From Rhodophyticola porphyridii (GTDB lineage: Bacteria > Pseudomonadota > Alphaproteobacteria > Rhodobacterales > Rhodobacteraceae): a stretch of 64,000 nucleotides of DNA. The position numbers and the translations under genes were made by a program. Shown one piece after another: positions 26,916 through 34,644 of this stretch. Positions within the stretch are counted from its first letter, which is position 1, and each line of letters begins with the position of its first letter. Location of the stretch: the NCBI RefSeq assembly GCF_003688285.1, contig NZ_RCNT01000006.1, positions 62,001-126,000 of the forward strand, written 5' to 3'. The notes under the pieces are model-generated. The model made no database searches. It saw only the letters and a program-made list of their open reading frames with translations, and was not told the origin of the DNA.

Positions 26916-28433
26916 ATGGAAAACGCATTCACGATCGCGGCCTATGTCGTCGCGGGTATCCTCTTCATCCTGTCGCTTGGCGGTCTGTCGGGCCAGGAAA
27001 GCGCCAAGCGCGCCGTCTGGTACGGCATCGCGGGCATGGCCATCGCGGTCTTCGCCACGCTTGTCGGCCCGGGTTCCGGCCTTTGGGTGATTTCTCTGGT
27101 CCTGATCGCGCTTGGCGCGGCGGTAGGCTACCAACTGGCCACGCGGGTCGAGATGACCCAGATGCCGGAACTGGTCGCGATCATGCACAGCCTTGTCGGG
27201 CTGGCGGCGGTCTTTGTCGGCTTCAACGCCGACATCATGATCAACTATATCGGCAATATCTACGAAGCCGAGGGCCTTGTGATGGGCGCCGTGGGCGAGG
27301 ATGGCGTCACCGCCATCGGCCTGCCGCGCGAGATCTACGAGGGGCTGTCCTCCTTCGCGCAGCTGATCGCCAAGAAATCCACTGTCGAGATCGGCATCCT
27401 GCGGGTCGAACTGGTGCTTGGCATCTGGATCGGCGCGGTGACCTTCACCGGCTCCGTCATTGCCTATGCCAAGCTGGCGGGCGGCTCCAGCCTGCTGCCG
27501 TTCCAGGTCGATACCGGGGCCAAGCAACTGCCCGGCGGTCACCTGCTGAACGCGGCGGCGGCGGGTTTGTCGGTACTGTTGCTGGTCGTCTATCTGTCCA
27601 CGGGCGGGTCCTGGGCGCTGTTGTTGCTGGCGCTGGCGGGGCTGTTCATCGGCTATCACCTGATCATGGGGATCGGCGGCGCAGACATGCCCGTCGTGGT
27701 GTCGATGCTCAACAGCTATTCCGGCTGGGCGGCGGCGGCCATCGGCTTCAGCCTCGGCAACGATCTGCTGATCGTGGTCGGCGCACTGGTCGGGTCCTCC
27801 GGTGCGATCCTGTCCTACATCATGTGCAAGGCGATGAACCGCAGCTTCGTTAGCGTCATCCTCGGCGGTTTCGGCGGGACTAGTGGCCCGGCGCAGGAGA
27901 TCGAGGGGGAACAGATCGCTATCGATGCGGACGGCGTGGCCAGCGCCCTGAACGAGGCCGACAGCATCGTCATCATCCCCGGATACGGCATGGCCGTGGC
28001 GCAGGCCCAACAGGCGGTCAGTGAATTGACCCGCAAGCTGCGCGCGCAGGGCAAGACCGTGCGCTTTGCGATTCACCCGGTCGCGGGCCGTCTGCCGGGG
28101 CATATGAACGTGCTACTGGCCGAGGCCAAGGTGCCCTATGACATTGTGCTGGAGATGGACGAGATCAACGATGATTTCCCCAATACCGATGTGGCCATCG
28201 TGATCGGCTCCAACGACATCGTGAACCCGGCGGCGCAGGACGACCCGAACAGCCCCATCGCGGGCATGCCGGTGCTGGAATGCTGGAAGGCCAAACAGGT
28301 CTTCGTTTCCAAACGGGGGCAGGGGACCGGCTATTCCGGTATCGAAAATCCTCTGTTCTTCAAGGAAAACACCCGGATGTTCTATGGCGATGCCAAGGCG
28401 TCGCTAGATAGTCTGCTGCCGAAGATCGGCTGA
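26916..28433 (+). CDS. pntB: NAD(P) transhydrogenase subunit beta
   Basis: A 505-residue partner of PntA. The first 290 residues hold eight or nine membrane helices of the proton channel (for example [30 protein letters not shown] split over two segments, and MCKAMNRSF at the end of the membrane part). The C-terminal NADP(H)-binding domain III carries [13 protein letters not shown] near residue 356, [21 protein letters not shown], and [20 protein letters not shown] precedes the ATG. A clear terminator follows 22 bases after the stop, so pntAB form a complete transcription unit. Confidence 0.97.
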   Translation: MENAFTIAAYVVAGILFILSLGGLSGQESAKRAVWYGIAGMAIAVFATLVGPGSGLWVISLVLIALGAAVGYQLATRVEMTQMPELVAIMHSLVGLAAVFVGFNADIMINYIGNIYEAEGLVMGAVGEDGVTAIGLPREIYEGLSSFAQLIAKKSTVEIGILRVELVLGIWIGAVTFTGSVIAYAKLAGGSSLLPFQVDTGAKQLPGGHLLNAAAAGLSVLLLVVYLSTGGSWALLLLALAGLFIGYHLIMGIGGADMPVVVSMLNSYSGWAAAAIGFSLGNDLLIVVGALVGSSGAILSYIMCKAMNRSFVSVILGGFGGTSGPAQEIEGEQIAIDADGVASALNEADSIVIIPGYGMAVAQAQQAVSELTRKLRAQGKTVRFAIHPVAGRLPGHMNVLLAEAKVPYDIVLEMDEINDDFPNTDVAIVIGSNDIVNPAAQDDPNSPIAGMPVLECWKAKQVFVSKRGQGTGYSGIENPLFFKENTRMFYGDAKASLDSLLPKIG

Positions 28434-28454
28434 GACCGGAAGAACAGCGCACAT

Positions 28455-28487
28455 GCAAAAGCCCCGTTTGCCGCCGGGGCTTTTTGC
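28455..28487 (+). terminator. Rho-independent terminator after pntB
   Basis: GCAAAAGCCCC and GGGGCTTTTTGC form a stem with a 10-base loop that ends in a T run. It lies 22 bases after the pntB stop. Confidence 0.85.
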
Positions 28488-28564
28488 GTGCCCGGCGCGC
28501 GCCCGCCACGCATGCGCGCGCGCTTTGAGCCCCCTGCGACCGGCTTGCATATTGCATGGCTCCG

Positions 28565-28577
28565 ATTATCTGATAAT
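28565..28577. promoter_or_regulatory. GATAAT palindrome upstream of unknown gene
   Basis: ATTATC-T-GATAAT is a perfect 6+6 inverted repeat, 28 bases before the next start. GATAAT hexamers are the building blocks of Fur-family binding sites, and an iron-storage gene and hemP lie just downstream, so an iron- or metal-responsive site is possible. Confidence 0.4.
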
Positions 28578-28604
28578 AATAGTCGGAATTGGAAAGTTCT
28601 GCCC

Positions 28605-29072
28605 ATGCTTGCCCGTTTGACACCGCTCTCCACCCCTGAAACCGGCCTTCCGCGCCGCGCCCTTGCTCTGCCGCTGGAGCCGGATACGAAACGCGAACTG
28701 GCCTGGCTTCGTGTCGCCGGGGCGCGATGCCGGGTGATGCGGCGCAGCGATCTGTTCCATGCATGTGCGGTGCTGAGCCTGTCGGGCGAACAGGCGGCCC
28801 TGGCCTATGCGCAGGCGCTGTTTCGTGCACTGCCCGGTCTTTTGCCGGGCGGTCTTCGGCTTTATGCGCCGGGCGATGCGCAGGTGTCATTCGATGAGGC
28901 ATGGCTGCTGCAATTGCTGAATCGCGCGCGCGCCGGCGATCTCGACAGCCTGACCTTCCTGATCGGACGACGCATAGCGCCACATGCGCGGCGGCAGGTC
29001 GCCTTCCTGATCCAGCGGCTGGCGGCAACAAAGGAAATACGGGGGCAGTCGGTCGAAAAAAACTGTGCATGA
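28605..29072 (+). CDS. Uncharacterised 155-residue protein
   Basis: A small soluble, helix-rich protein with many Arg, Leu and Ala residues. It has no signal peptide or membrane segment. Visible features are the KRELAWLRVAGARCRVMRRSD stretch and a C-terminal helical RRIAPHARRQVAFLIQRLA segment. I recognise no family. The ATG at 28605 follows GGAAAG 8 bases upstream, and a GATAAT palindrome lies just before it. It stands between pntB and an iron-box-controlled dps gene, so a metal or oxidative-stress link is conceivable from context only. Confidence 0.6.
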   Translation: MLARLTPLSTPETGLPRRALALPLEPDTKRELAWLRVAGARCRVMRRSDLFHACAVLSLSGEQAALAYAQALFRALPGLLPGGLRLYAPGDAQVSFDEAWLLQLLNRARAGDLDSLTFLIGRRIAPHARRQVAFLIQRLAATKEIRGQSVEKNCA

Positions 29073-29105
29073 GCTCGGTTTTTTCGATCTTCGCTCTCGA
29101 CAGTT

Positions 29106-29122
29106 TTTAGAATGGCTCTAAA
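29106..29122. promoter_or_regulatory. Irr box (iron control element) upstream of dps
   Basis: TTTAGAATGGCTCTAAA matches the alphaproteobacterial Irr/ICE consensus TTTAGAA-N3-TTCTAAA with one mismatch and exact spacing. It lies 66 bases before the dps start, a sensible place for control of an iron-storage gene by the haem-sensing regulator Irr, known in this bacterial class. The Irr gene itself is not in the window. Confidence 0.7.
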
Positions 29123-29187
29123 ATGGTCTGCATCGCCAGCCAGCCATAGAGCCAGCCCGCCCTGACCTGAAGAAGAGGATGTAAGAC

Positions 29188-29658
29188 ATGACGCAACCAG
29201 CAGCCCAGATGAGCCCGAGCGCGCAAGAGGCCATTGTCGAGGCGCTGACCCAGGGCCTGTCCGAGACGGCGGTGACCACGATGCTGGCGCAAAATTTCCA
29301 CTGGAACGTGACCGGCATGGCGTTCGGCCCGCTGCACGCCCTGTTTCAGGAGATCTATGAGGACCATTTTGTCGCCCAGGACGATCTGGCGGAAAGGATC
29401 AAGGCATTGGACGGGCATGCCCTGGGCCAGCTTTCCGCGATGCTGGATCGCTCGAAGGTGGATGAACATGATGGCCACGCGGATGCCACGACCATGGTGT
29501 CCGCATTGCAAAAGGCCCAGGAAACACTCGCCGCGACCCTTGCGGAAGCAGGTGCGCTGGCCGCTGAGCATGGCGACACGCTGACCGAGGATCTGTGCAT
29601 CTCCCGCGGGCAGGCCCACGAGAAGTTCGCCTGGATGCTGCGCGCCCATCTGCGCTGA
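29188..29658 (+). CDS. dps: Dps-family DNA-binding ferritin-like protein
   Basis: A 156-residue mini-ferritin that stores iron, uses hydrogen peroxide to oxidise Fe(II), and may coat DNA. The inter-subunit ferroxidase ligands are seen as NFHWNVTG (His) and the H-x11-D-x3-E-type pattern LHALFQEIYEDHFVAQDDLAERI. Length is usual. AGAGGA lies 9 bases before the ATG. The likely Irr box upstream indicates iron- or haem-dependent transcription. The N-terminal tail is short and has no lysines, so direct DNA binding by the tail is doubtful. The next gene is convergent, with a shared hairpin between. Confidence 0.93.
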   Translation: MTQPAAQMSPSAQEAIVEALTQGLSETAVTTMLAQNFHWNVTGMAFGPLHALFQEIYEDHFVAQDDLAERIKALDGHALGQLSAMLDRSKVDEHDGHADATTMVSALQKAQETLAATLAEAGALAAEHGDTLTEDLCISRGQAHEKFAWMLRAHLR

Positions 29659-29684
29659 GCAAGGCGCCCCTTCGGACAAGCAAA

Positions 29685-29709
29685 AGCCCCGGCCGGATGG
29701 TCCGGGGCT
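29685..29709. terminator. Convergent hairpin between dps and the DUF1289 gene
   Basis: AGCCCCGG and CCGGGGCT form an 8-base stem with a 9-base loop. The minus-strand side ends in a CTTTTG run and the plus side in CTCTTGTG, so it could stop transcripts from both directions. Confidence 0.65.
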
Positions 29710-29715
29710 CTTGTG

Positions 29716-29985
29716 TCAGGCCGCGCCCTTGATCTGTTTGCCAAGACCAAGCGGCGCCTTCGCCTTCTTTTTCTTGCATTTGCGGAGATAGGCCGGTTCC
29801 CAAGCGGAGAACTTGCCCATCACATCCTGTTGCGCAATCAGCATCTTGATGAAGGCCTCCTGATGGCTGGCCTTGCTCAGGGTCTTGTACATCGATTTCT
29901 GGGCTTCCGTCATGGAACACCCGATGCAATGCCCGCCACGGCGGAACTTGCAGACATCGATACAGGGGCTGGGATATTTCGACAT
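29716..29985 (-). CDS. DUF1289-type small cysteine protein
   Basis: An 89-residue cytoplasmic protein with the DUF1289 cysteine pattern SPCIDVCKFRRGGHCIGCS (four Cys, likely a metal or Fe-S site) followed by TEAQKSMYK where relatives have a Trp/Glu-rich stretch. It then departs from the family and carries an unusual lysine-rich block (RKCKKKKAKAPLG) near the C-terminus. The biochemical role of the family is not established. It lies 22 bases downstream of hemP in the same direction and may be in that transcript. Confidence 0.75.
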   Translation of the reverse strand: MSKYPSPCIDVCKFRRGGHCIGCSMTEAQKSMYKTLSKASHQEAFIKMLIAQQDVMGKFSAWEPAYLRKCKKKKAKAPLGLGKQIKGAA

Positions 29986-30007
29986 GCCTGGCCTCGTTCG
30001 CGCGAAA

Positions 30008-30211
30008 CTATTTGGTCAGAATCAACTTGCCCGCCCGCGTGATGCGCAGCGTGTAAGTCTTGTCGTCCAGCACGATCAGCGCGGTGGAGTTCTCGGCCCC
30101 GGTCAGCACGCGCGCATCATGCACGGGCATGTCAGGCGCGGGGAGGCGCGGCGTCGCCGGGTCGGGCGCGACGGAGGAATGATAGGTCATGGGGGTCTCC
30201 CGGTTGCTCAT
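30008..30211 (-). CDS. hemP: Haemin uptake protein HemP
   Basis: A 67-residue protein with the compact HemP/HmuP signature: HDARVLTGAENSTALIVLDDKTYTLRITRAGKLILTK in pieces (HDARVL, then YTLRITR, then GKLILTK at the C-terminus). Family members are small proteins linked to haem use, and in some bacteria they activate the haem-transport operon. The start may be 30211 (AGGATT upstream) or 30190 (MTYHSS, with GGGAGA upstream). It lies 22 bases after the HDAC-family gene, but 11-base direct repeats with a TTGACA element before it suggest its own promoter. No haem-transport genes are nearby. Confidence 0.88.
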   Translation of the reverse strand: MSNRETPMTYHSSVAPDPATPRLPAPDMPVHDARVLTGAENSTALIVLDDKTYTLRITRAGKLILTK

Positions 30212-30214
30212 GAT

Positions 30215-30253
30215 TCAATCCTGAGCAAAAGACTAAGACATGTCAATCCTGAG
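30215..30253 (-). promoter_or_regulatory. Direct repeats and promoter-like element before hemP
   Basis: CTCAGGATTGA occurs twice on the minus strand, 28 bases apart (30253-30243 and 30225-30215). A TTGACA hexamer at 30246-30241 overlaps the first repeat, with CAGGAT about 17 bases after it as a poor -10. The repeats could bind an iron regulator; the type is not identified. Confidence 0.4.
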
Positions 30254-31405
30254 TTTTTCCCTCGGAATAAACCCGCGCGCTGCAGGGCGGGTGCGCAGAT
30301 GCGCGACACGGTCGCGGAGAGGCGCGCGGACCGGCCCGGGTCTGGGCGTGTCGCGGAGGGTGGTGAACCAGTGTTCCGGCGGGGATTTCCCGGCGCGGGC
30401 ATTTTCCCAACGAAGCGCGCGCAGGACTTCCTCGGCCTCCAGTGTCACCCGCTCGGGGATGTCGTGGCCGTTGAGCAGAGCCCAGATGCCGGTCCAAAGC
30501 CGCCCGACGGACCAGGGGTTGTAACCTCCGCCGCCAAGTACCAGCAACCGGTGCACATTCAGGGCTATCAGCCCGCGTAGCACGTCCCAATGGGCGTTGT
30601 TTGACAGCGCCAGGCGGGAAAGCGGGTCTTCGGCAACCGCATCGGCCCCGCATTGAAAAACCAGCGCGTCGGCCCCGAAAGCGGCGACTGCGGGCAGGAT
30701 CAGCGCTTCGCGGATATGGGCCATTTCGCTGTCATTGAGATCGCGCGGAACCGGCAGGTTCAGGCAATTGCCGCCGCCATCCTCCTCCAGCGCGCCGGTG
30801 AAGGGCCAGCGCTTCTCTTCGTGGACCGAGATCAGCAGCGTGTCGGGGTCGCCCGCAAACCCGGCCTCCACCCCGTCGGCATGATGGGCGTCGATATCCA
30901 CATAGGCGATCCGGCGCGCGCCCGCGCGGCGCAGCGACAGCATGGCCAGAACCGGATCGTTCAGGTAGCAGAACCCGCCCGCGCGGTCGGGCATTCCGTG
31001 ATGGGTGCCGCCGCCCGGATGATAGATCACGCCGCCGCCGGCCAGCAATTCTCCGGCCAGCAGAGAGGCGCCCGCCGCGGTGCAGGGGCGGCGAAACATC
31101 TCCGGATAGACCGGGTTTGACACCGTGCCCAGCCCATGGCGTTCGCGCACCGCCTCGCTGACCGCCTGATCGCGTTCCGCCTGCTCCAGGGCGGAGATAT
31201 AGGCGGGCGTGTGCCAGATCCGAAGCGCTTTCGGTTTGGCGCGTGGCGAGGTGCGGTATTGCACCTCCGGCAGCCAATCCATCGCCCGGGCCAGATCCAT
31301 CACCGTGGAGACGCGCGGCACCCGCAACGGATGCCACCGTCCATAGCTCGACCCGCGGTAGATTTCGGAGCCGAGAAAAAGGGGCAGGGTGCGGGGCGGG
31401 GTCAC
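30233..31405 (-). CDS. Class II histone-deacetylase-family protein (AcuC/acetylpolyamine amidohydrolase-like)
   Basis: A 390-residue cytoplasmic zinc amidohydrolase. Catalytic motifs are intact: the His pair in GGGTHHGMPDRAGGFCYLND, zinc ligands in YVDIDAHHADGVE and QCGADAVA, and the catalytic Tyr in GGGGYNPWSVGR. Bacterial relatives deacetylate acetyl-CoA synthetase (AcuC) or acetylpolyamines; which one applies here is unknown. The gene overlaps the upstream glutathione peroxidase gene by 4 bases, so their expression is coupled, and hemP follows 22 bases later. Confidence 0.93.
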   Translation of the reverse strand: MTPPRTLPLFLGSEIYRGSSYGRWHPLRVPRVSTVMDLARAMDWLPEVQYRTSPRAKPKALRIWHTPAYISALEQAERDQAVSEAVRERHGLGTVSNPVYPEMFRRPCTAAGASLLAGELLAGGGVIYHPGGGTHHGMPDRAGGFCYLNDPVLAMLSLRRAGARRIAYVDIDAHHADGVEAGFAGDPDTLLISVHEEKRWPFTGALEEDGGGNCLNLPVPRDLNDSEMAHIREALILPAVAAFGADALVFQCGADAVAEDPLSRLALSNNAHWDVLRGLIALNVHRLLVLGGGGYNPWSVGRLWTGIWALLNGHDIPERVTLEAEEVLRALRWENARAGKSPPEHWFTTLRDTPRPGPVRAPLRDRVAHLRTRPAARGFIPREKLRIDMS

Positions 31406-31926
31406 CGGGCCAGCAGGGCCTCGACATCGGCGCGGATCCGCGGGCCCATGGGGTTGGCGAGGCTGCCGTAGCTGGCCACCAGCGCGCCGTCGGCATCCAG
31501 CAGCACCTTGTTGAAATTCCAGCGCGGCACCACATTGTGATCGTCCCGCAGCCAGGCATAGAAAGGGTGCGCCGAGGCGCCGGTGACCGGTGTGATCACG
31601 GTCATCGGCAGATCGAGATTGAAATTGATGGCGCAGAAGTCGCGAACCTCGTCATCGCTGCTCAACTCCTGCGCGAAATCGTCGGACGGGACCGCGAGAA
31701 CGACCAGCCCCTCGTCGCGGTACTCGTCATAGAGAGCTTGCAACGCGTCATATTGCGGGGTGAAGGCGCAAAGCGACGCGGTGTTTGCCACCAGAACCGG
31801 CTGCCCGCGCCATTCATCGGTGCTGTAGCTGCCGCCGTCGATCGAGTCGAAGCGGAAGGTTTCCGCGGCCAGCGCAGGCAGGGCGGTCACACAGGCCAGA
31901 CAGGTCAGGATAACGGCACGGCGCAT
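31402..31926 (-). CDS. Exported glutathione peroxidase family protein
   Basis: A 174-residue thiol peroxidase with a Sec signal peptide (MRRAVILTCLACVTALPALA), so it should work in the periplasm. The catalytic Cys lies in NTASLCAFTPQY, and the Trp of the tetrad is present in RWNFNK. The usual Gln of the CNQF motif is missing: the aligned stretch reads VPSDDFAQELSSDDEV, with Asp at that place. The start at 31926 is supported by AAAGGA 8 bases upstream. Because glutathione is scarce in the periplasm, thioredoxin-like proteins are more likely reductants. It is the first gene of a unit with the HDAC-family gene. Confidence 0.87.
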   Translation of the reverse strand: MRRAVILTCLACVTALPALAAETFRFDSIDGGSYSTDEWRGQPVLVANTASLCAFTPQYDALQALYDEYRDEGLVVLAVPSDDFAQELSSDDEVRDFCAINFNLDLPMTVITPVTGASAHPFYAWLRDDHNVVPRWNFNKVLLDADGALVASYGSLANPMGPRIRADVEALLAR

Positions 31927-32070
31927 CGGAGGGGTCCTTTCGTCGTGCAAGACCTAAGCCGGGAGGATCATGGGTCAAGCACGCCACACATAGCGGCGCA
32001 AGAATCATTTTACCCGCCCCGGTTATGGTGGATTCTTCCATAAATTAGCATATGTTGTGGTCAGCATAGG

Positions 32071-32559
32071 ATGAAAAAACGCCATATGGGTAGTCCCAGA
32101 ACATATCAGGCGCCACTGCGGATTGCGGGAGTGCCCAAGCGCGAGACCCGGACCCAGTTCGCGGCCCTGTGCTATCGGCAACGCAAATCCGGGGTCGAGG
32201 TGCTGCTTCTGACCTCGCGGGACACCAAGCGCTGGATCATTCCCAAGGGCTGGCCGATGGACGGTCTGACACCGGCGGATGCAGCGGCGCAGGAAGCCTG
32301 GGAAGAGGGCGGTGTGAAGGGCAATGTCCATGATCACTGCATCGGCATCTATTCTTACACCAAGCGCATGGAGGATCAGCCCGATCTGCCCTGTATCGTG
32401 GCGGTGTTTCCGGTCGAGGTGAAGAAACTCGATACCGATTATCCCGAAGCGGATCTGCGGCGGCGCAAGTGGTTCACGCCCAAGAAGGCCGCCAGCCGCG
32501 TCAAGGAACTTGAGCTGAAACAGATCCTGCGCGAGTTCGATCCGTCGCGCCTTCGCTGA
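32071..32559 (+). CDS. Nudix hydrolase
   Basis: A 162-residue cytoplasmic hydrolase of nucleoside diphosphates linked to another group. The Nudix box region reads GWPMDGLTPADAAAQEAWEEGGV: the EAWEEGGV half with metal-binding Glu residues is intact, but the earlier Glu is Leu and the usual Arg is Gln, as in a subgroup related to diadenosine or diphosphoinositol polyphosphate hydrolases. The start is taken at 32071 (MKKRHMGSP); a start at 32086 is also possible. It is divergent from the peroxidase operon and followed by the DUF1178 gene 49 bases on. Confidence 0.88.
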   Translation: MKKRHMGSPRTYQAPLRIAGVPKRETRTQFAALCYRQRKSGVEVLLLTSRDTKRWIIPKGWPMDGLTPADAAAQEAWEEGGVKGNVHDHCIGIYSYTKRMEDQPDLPCIVAVFPVEVKKLDTDYPEADLRRRKWFTPKKAASRVKELELKQILREFDPSRLR

Positions 32560-32608
32560 GATGCGACATGCTTGATTGTCCGCCCAATATGCTTAGGTTG
32601 ACCCGGTC

Positions 32609-33067
32609 ATGATCCGCTATTCATTGAAATGTGCTGACGGGCACGCGTTCGAGAGCTGGTTCCAGTCCGCTGAGGCGTTCGACACGCTTGCAGGCCGGGG
32701 GCTGGTGTCTTGCGCGGTCTGCGGCGGCGAGGATGTGGTGAAGGCGGTTATGGCGCCGCGGGTGACGAAAAAGGGCGGCGTCGAGGCCCCGCAGCCCGGC
32801 CCCGCCGATCCCTCCGAAGCGCCTGCGCCCGCAATCGCGCCCCCGGCGTCGATGGAGATTGCGGCCAAGATGATCCGGACCCATCTGGAAAAGCATTCCA
32901 CCTATGTGGGCGGGCAGTTCGCCAAGGAGGCCCGGGCGATCTATCTGGGCGACGCGCCGGAGCGGATGATCCATGGCGAGGCAACGGCCCAGGAAGCCCG
33001 CGAACTGATCGACGACGGTGTGCCCATCGCCCCGTTGCCCGGATTGCCCAAGGCGAAAACCAACTGA
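32609..33067 (+). CDS. DUF1178 family protein
   Basis: A 152-residue protein. The N-terminus MIRYSLKCADGHAFESWF and the Cys pair SCAVCGGEDV form a zinc-ribbon-like unit typical of DUF1178 proteins. A variable Pro/Ala linker follows, then a conserved C-terminal domain (GGQFAKEARAIYLGDAPERMIHGEAT with GVPIAPLPG). Function is unknown; the family is widespread in alpha- and betaproteobacteria. It lies directly before the SDR gene, with a 1-base gap, and behind the Nudix gene, so the three are likely co-transcribed. Confidence 0.92.
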   Translation: MIRYSLKCADGHAFESWFQSAEAFDTLAGRGLVSCAVCGGEDVVKAVMAPRVTKKGGVEAPQPGPADPSEAPAPAIAPPASMEIAAKMIRTHLEKHSTYVGGQFAKEARAIYLGDAPERMIHGEATAQEARELIDDGVPIAPLPGLPKAKTN

Positions 33068-33068
33068 C

Positions 33069-33725
33069 ATGCGGATATTGGTGACAGGGGCCAATCGCGG
33101 CGTGGGCCTCGCACTTGCCCGCCAGATGGCCCTGCGCGGCGATCAGGTGATCGCGACGACGCGCGGCGCGAAACCGCTCGACGATCTCCGGTGGGAGCAG
33201 GCCGATATGGCCGATCCGGCCTCGATCACCCAACTGGCCGGACGTGTCGGGGGCGCGCTGGATCTGCTGGTCTGCAACGCAGGTGTGTTGCTGGACCGGG
33301 GCGAAGACCTCGACACCGGCTATGCGCCCGAGATTTGGGACGAGACGCTGGCGGTCAACGTGACCGGGGTGTTTCTCACGATACAGGCCTTTCTGCCCCA
33401 TCTGCGGCGCGCCGAGGCGGGCAGGATCGCCATCATCTCATCGCAGATGGGCAGCTCCACAAGAAACACCGGCGGCACCTACGCCTATCGGGCCTCCAAG
33501 GCGGCGGCGCTGAATATCGGGCGAAATCTGGCCCATGACCTTGCGCCCGAAGGGATCGCCGTCGGCATCTATCATCCGGGCTGGGTCCGGACGGATATGG
33601 GCGGGACCGGTGCCGATATCTCGCCCGAGGACGCCGCGCGCGGCCTGATCGGGCGTTTCGATGCGCTTGGGCCGGACAGCACGGGCGTCTTCGAAACCTG
33701 GGACGGGCGGGCGCACCCGTTCTGA
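33069..33725 (+). CDS. SDR family oxidoreductase
   Basis: A 218-residue short-chain dehydrogenase. It opens with MRILVTGANRGVGLALARQ (cofactor-binding motif), has NAG in VCNAGVLLD, and the catalytic YRASK. The short length and the PGWVRTDMGGTGADISPEDAARGLI stretch fit the C-factor/sniffer-like group of NADP-dependent carbonyl reductases. The ATG comes one base after the DUF1178 stop, indicating translational coupling. The substrate is unknown. Confidence 0.88.
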   Translation: MRILVTGANRGVGLALARQMALRGDQVIATTRGAKPLDDLRWEQADMADPASITQLAGRVGGALDLLVCNAGVLLDRGEDLDTGYAPEIWDETLAVNVTGVFLTIQAFLPHLRRAEAGRIAIISSQMGSSTRNTGGTYAYRASKAAALNIGRNLAHDLAPEGIAVGIYHPGWVRTDMGGTGADISPEDAARGLIGRFDALGPDSTGVFETWDGRAHPF

Positions 33726-33750
33726 GGACGCCTGCGCTCCGCCGGATGGC

Positions 33751-34632
33751 CTAGAGAAGCCCGTCCGGCATCTTTTGCTCCGCAGCTGTGTTTGCCCTGC
33801 GGAAGATGAATGTCACCAGCGTCGAGACGATCACGATGAACAGGGAATAGAGCGCCGGCACGGCCATGATGCTCTGCGCCTCGGTCCCCGAAAAGGTGAA
33901 CGCGATGATCGCGATGGCGAGCGGGCCGTTCTGGATGCCGGTTTCCAGCGCCACGGTGCGGGCATTGCGCGGATGCAGCCTGAGGATGCGTGCGAACACA
34001 TAGCCGATGGTGATCCCGATGACCCCCAGACCGATGGCCGCGACATAGGTGCCGGGCGTGGTGTCGAGCAGAAACTGCCAGTTGCGCGGCACCCAGCTCA
34101 CCAGCAGGAACAGGATGAAGATCACCGCCAGCAGCGAGCCCATGAACTCCGTCACTGCGCCGATATTCGCATTGATCTTTCGCAGGACCATTCCGATCGC
34201 AACGGGCACCAACAGCAGTATCAGCGTTACGATGATGTTTTCCCGCGGGATCTGCAGATCCAGCGCAGTGGCGTAGAGGATCAGGATGATCGGGATCAGG
34301 ATTACCCCGAACACGGTCGATGTCACGGTCATAAGAACCGACAGCGCCAGATTGCCCTTGGAAAAGTAGGTGAAGATATTGGATGTCGTGCCGCCCGGCA
34401 TGCAGGCCATGATCAGGACGCCGACCGCGATGGCCTCGGGCAGGGTCAGCGTCACTGCCAGCATGAAGCCGATGAAGGGCATGAAGCCGTATTGGGAGAT
34501 CACACCGATGGCCAGCCCGTATGGCCGTTTCAGTGCCAGAATGAAATCGCGCGGTGTCAGAGACGAGCCCATGCCAAGCATGATGACGAAGATCATCAGC
34601 GCGAGGATCGCCTGTTCGAGAGGTCCAACCAT
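33751..34632 (-). CDS. Bile acid:sodium symporter family transporter
   Basis: A 293-residue inner-membrane protein with about nine or ten hydrophobic helices. The family's crossed-helix motifs are visible as MACMPGGTTSNIFTYFSKGNLALS (about residues 80-103) and ALETGIQNGPLAIAI in the second half, where Na+ ligands sit. Bacterial members carry bile acids, pantoate, or other organic anions; the substrate here is unknown. It lies 12 bases downstream of the acyl-CoA ligase gene in the same direction, so a carboxylate that is taken up and then activated to a CoA ester is a reasonable inference from context. Confidence 0.9.
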   Translation of the reverse strand: MVGPLEQAILALMIFVIMLGMGSSLTPRDFILALKRPYGLAIGVISQYGFMPFIGFMLAVTLTLPEAIAVGVLIMACMPGGTTSNIFTYFSKGNLALSVLMTVTSTVFGVILIPIILILYATALDLQIPRENIIVTLILLLVPVAIGMVLRKINANIGAVTEFMGSLLAVIFILFLLVSWVPRNWQFLLDTTPGTYVAAIGLGVIGITIGYVFARILRLHPRNARTVALETGIQNGPLAIAIIAFTFSGTEAQSIMAVPALYSLFIVIVSTLVTFIFRRANTAAEQKMPDGLL

Positions 34633-34644
34633 CTTTTCCTGCCC

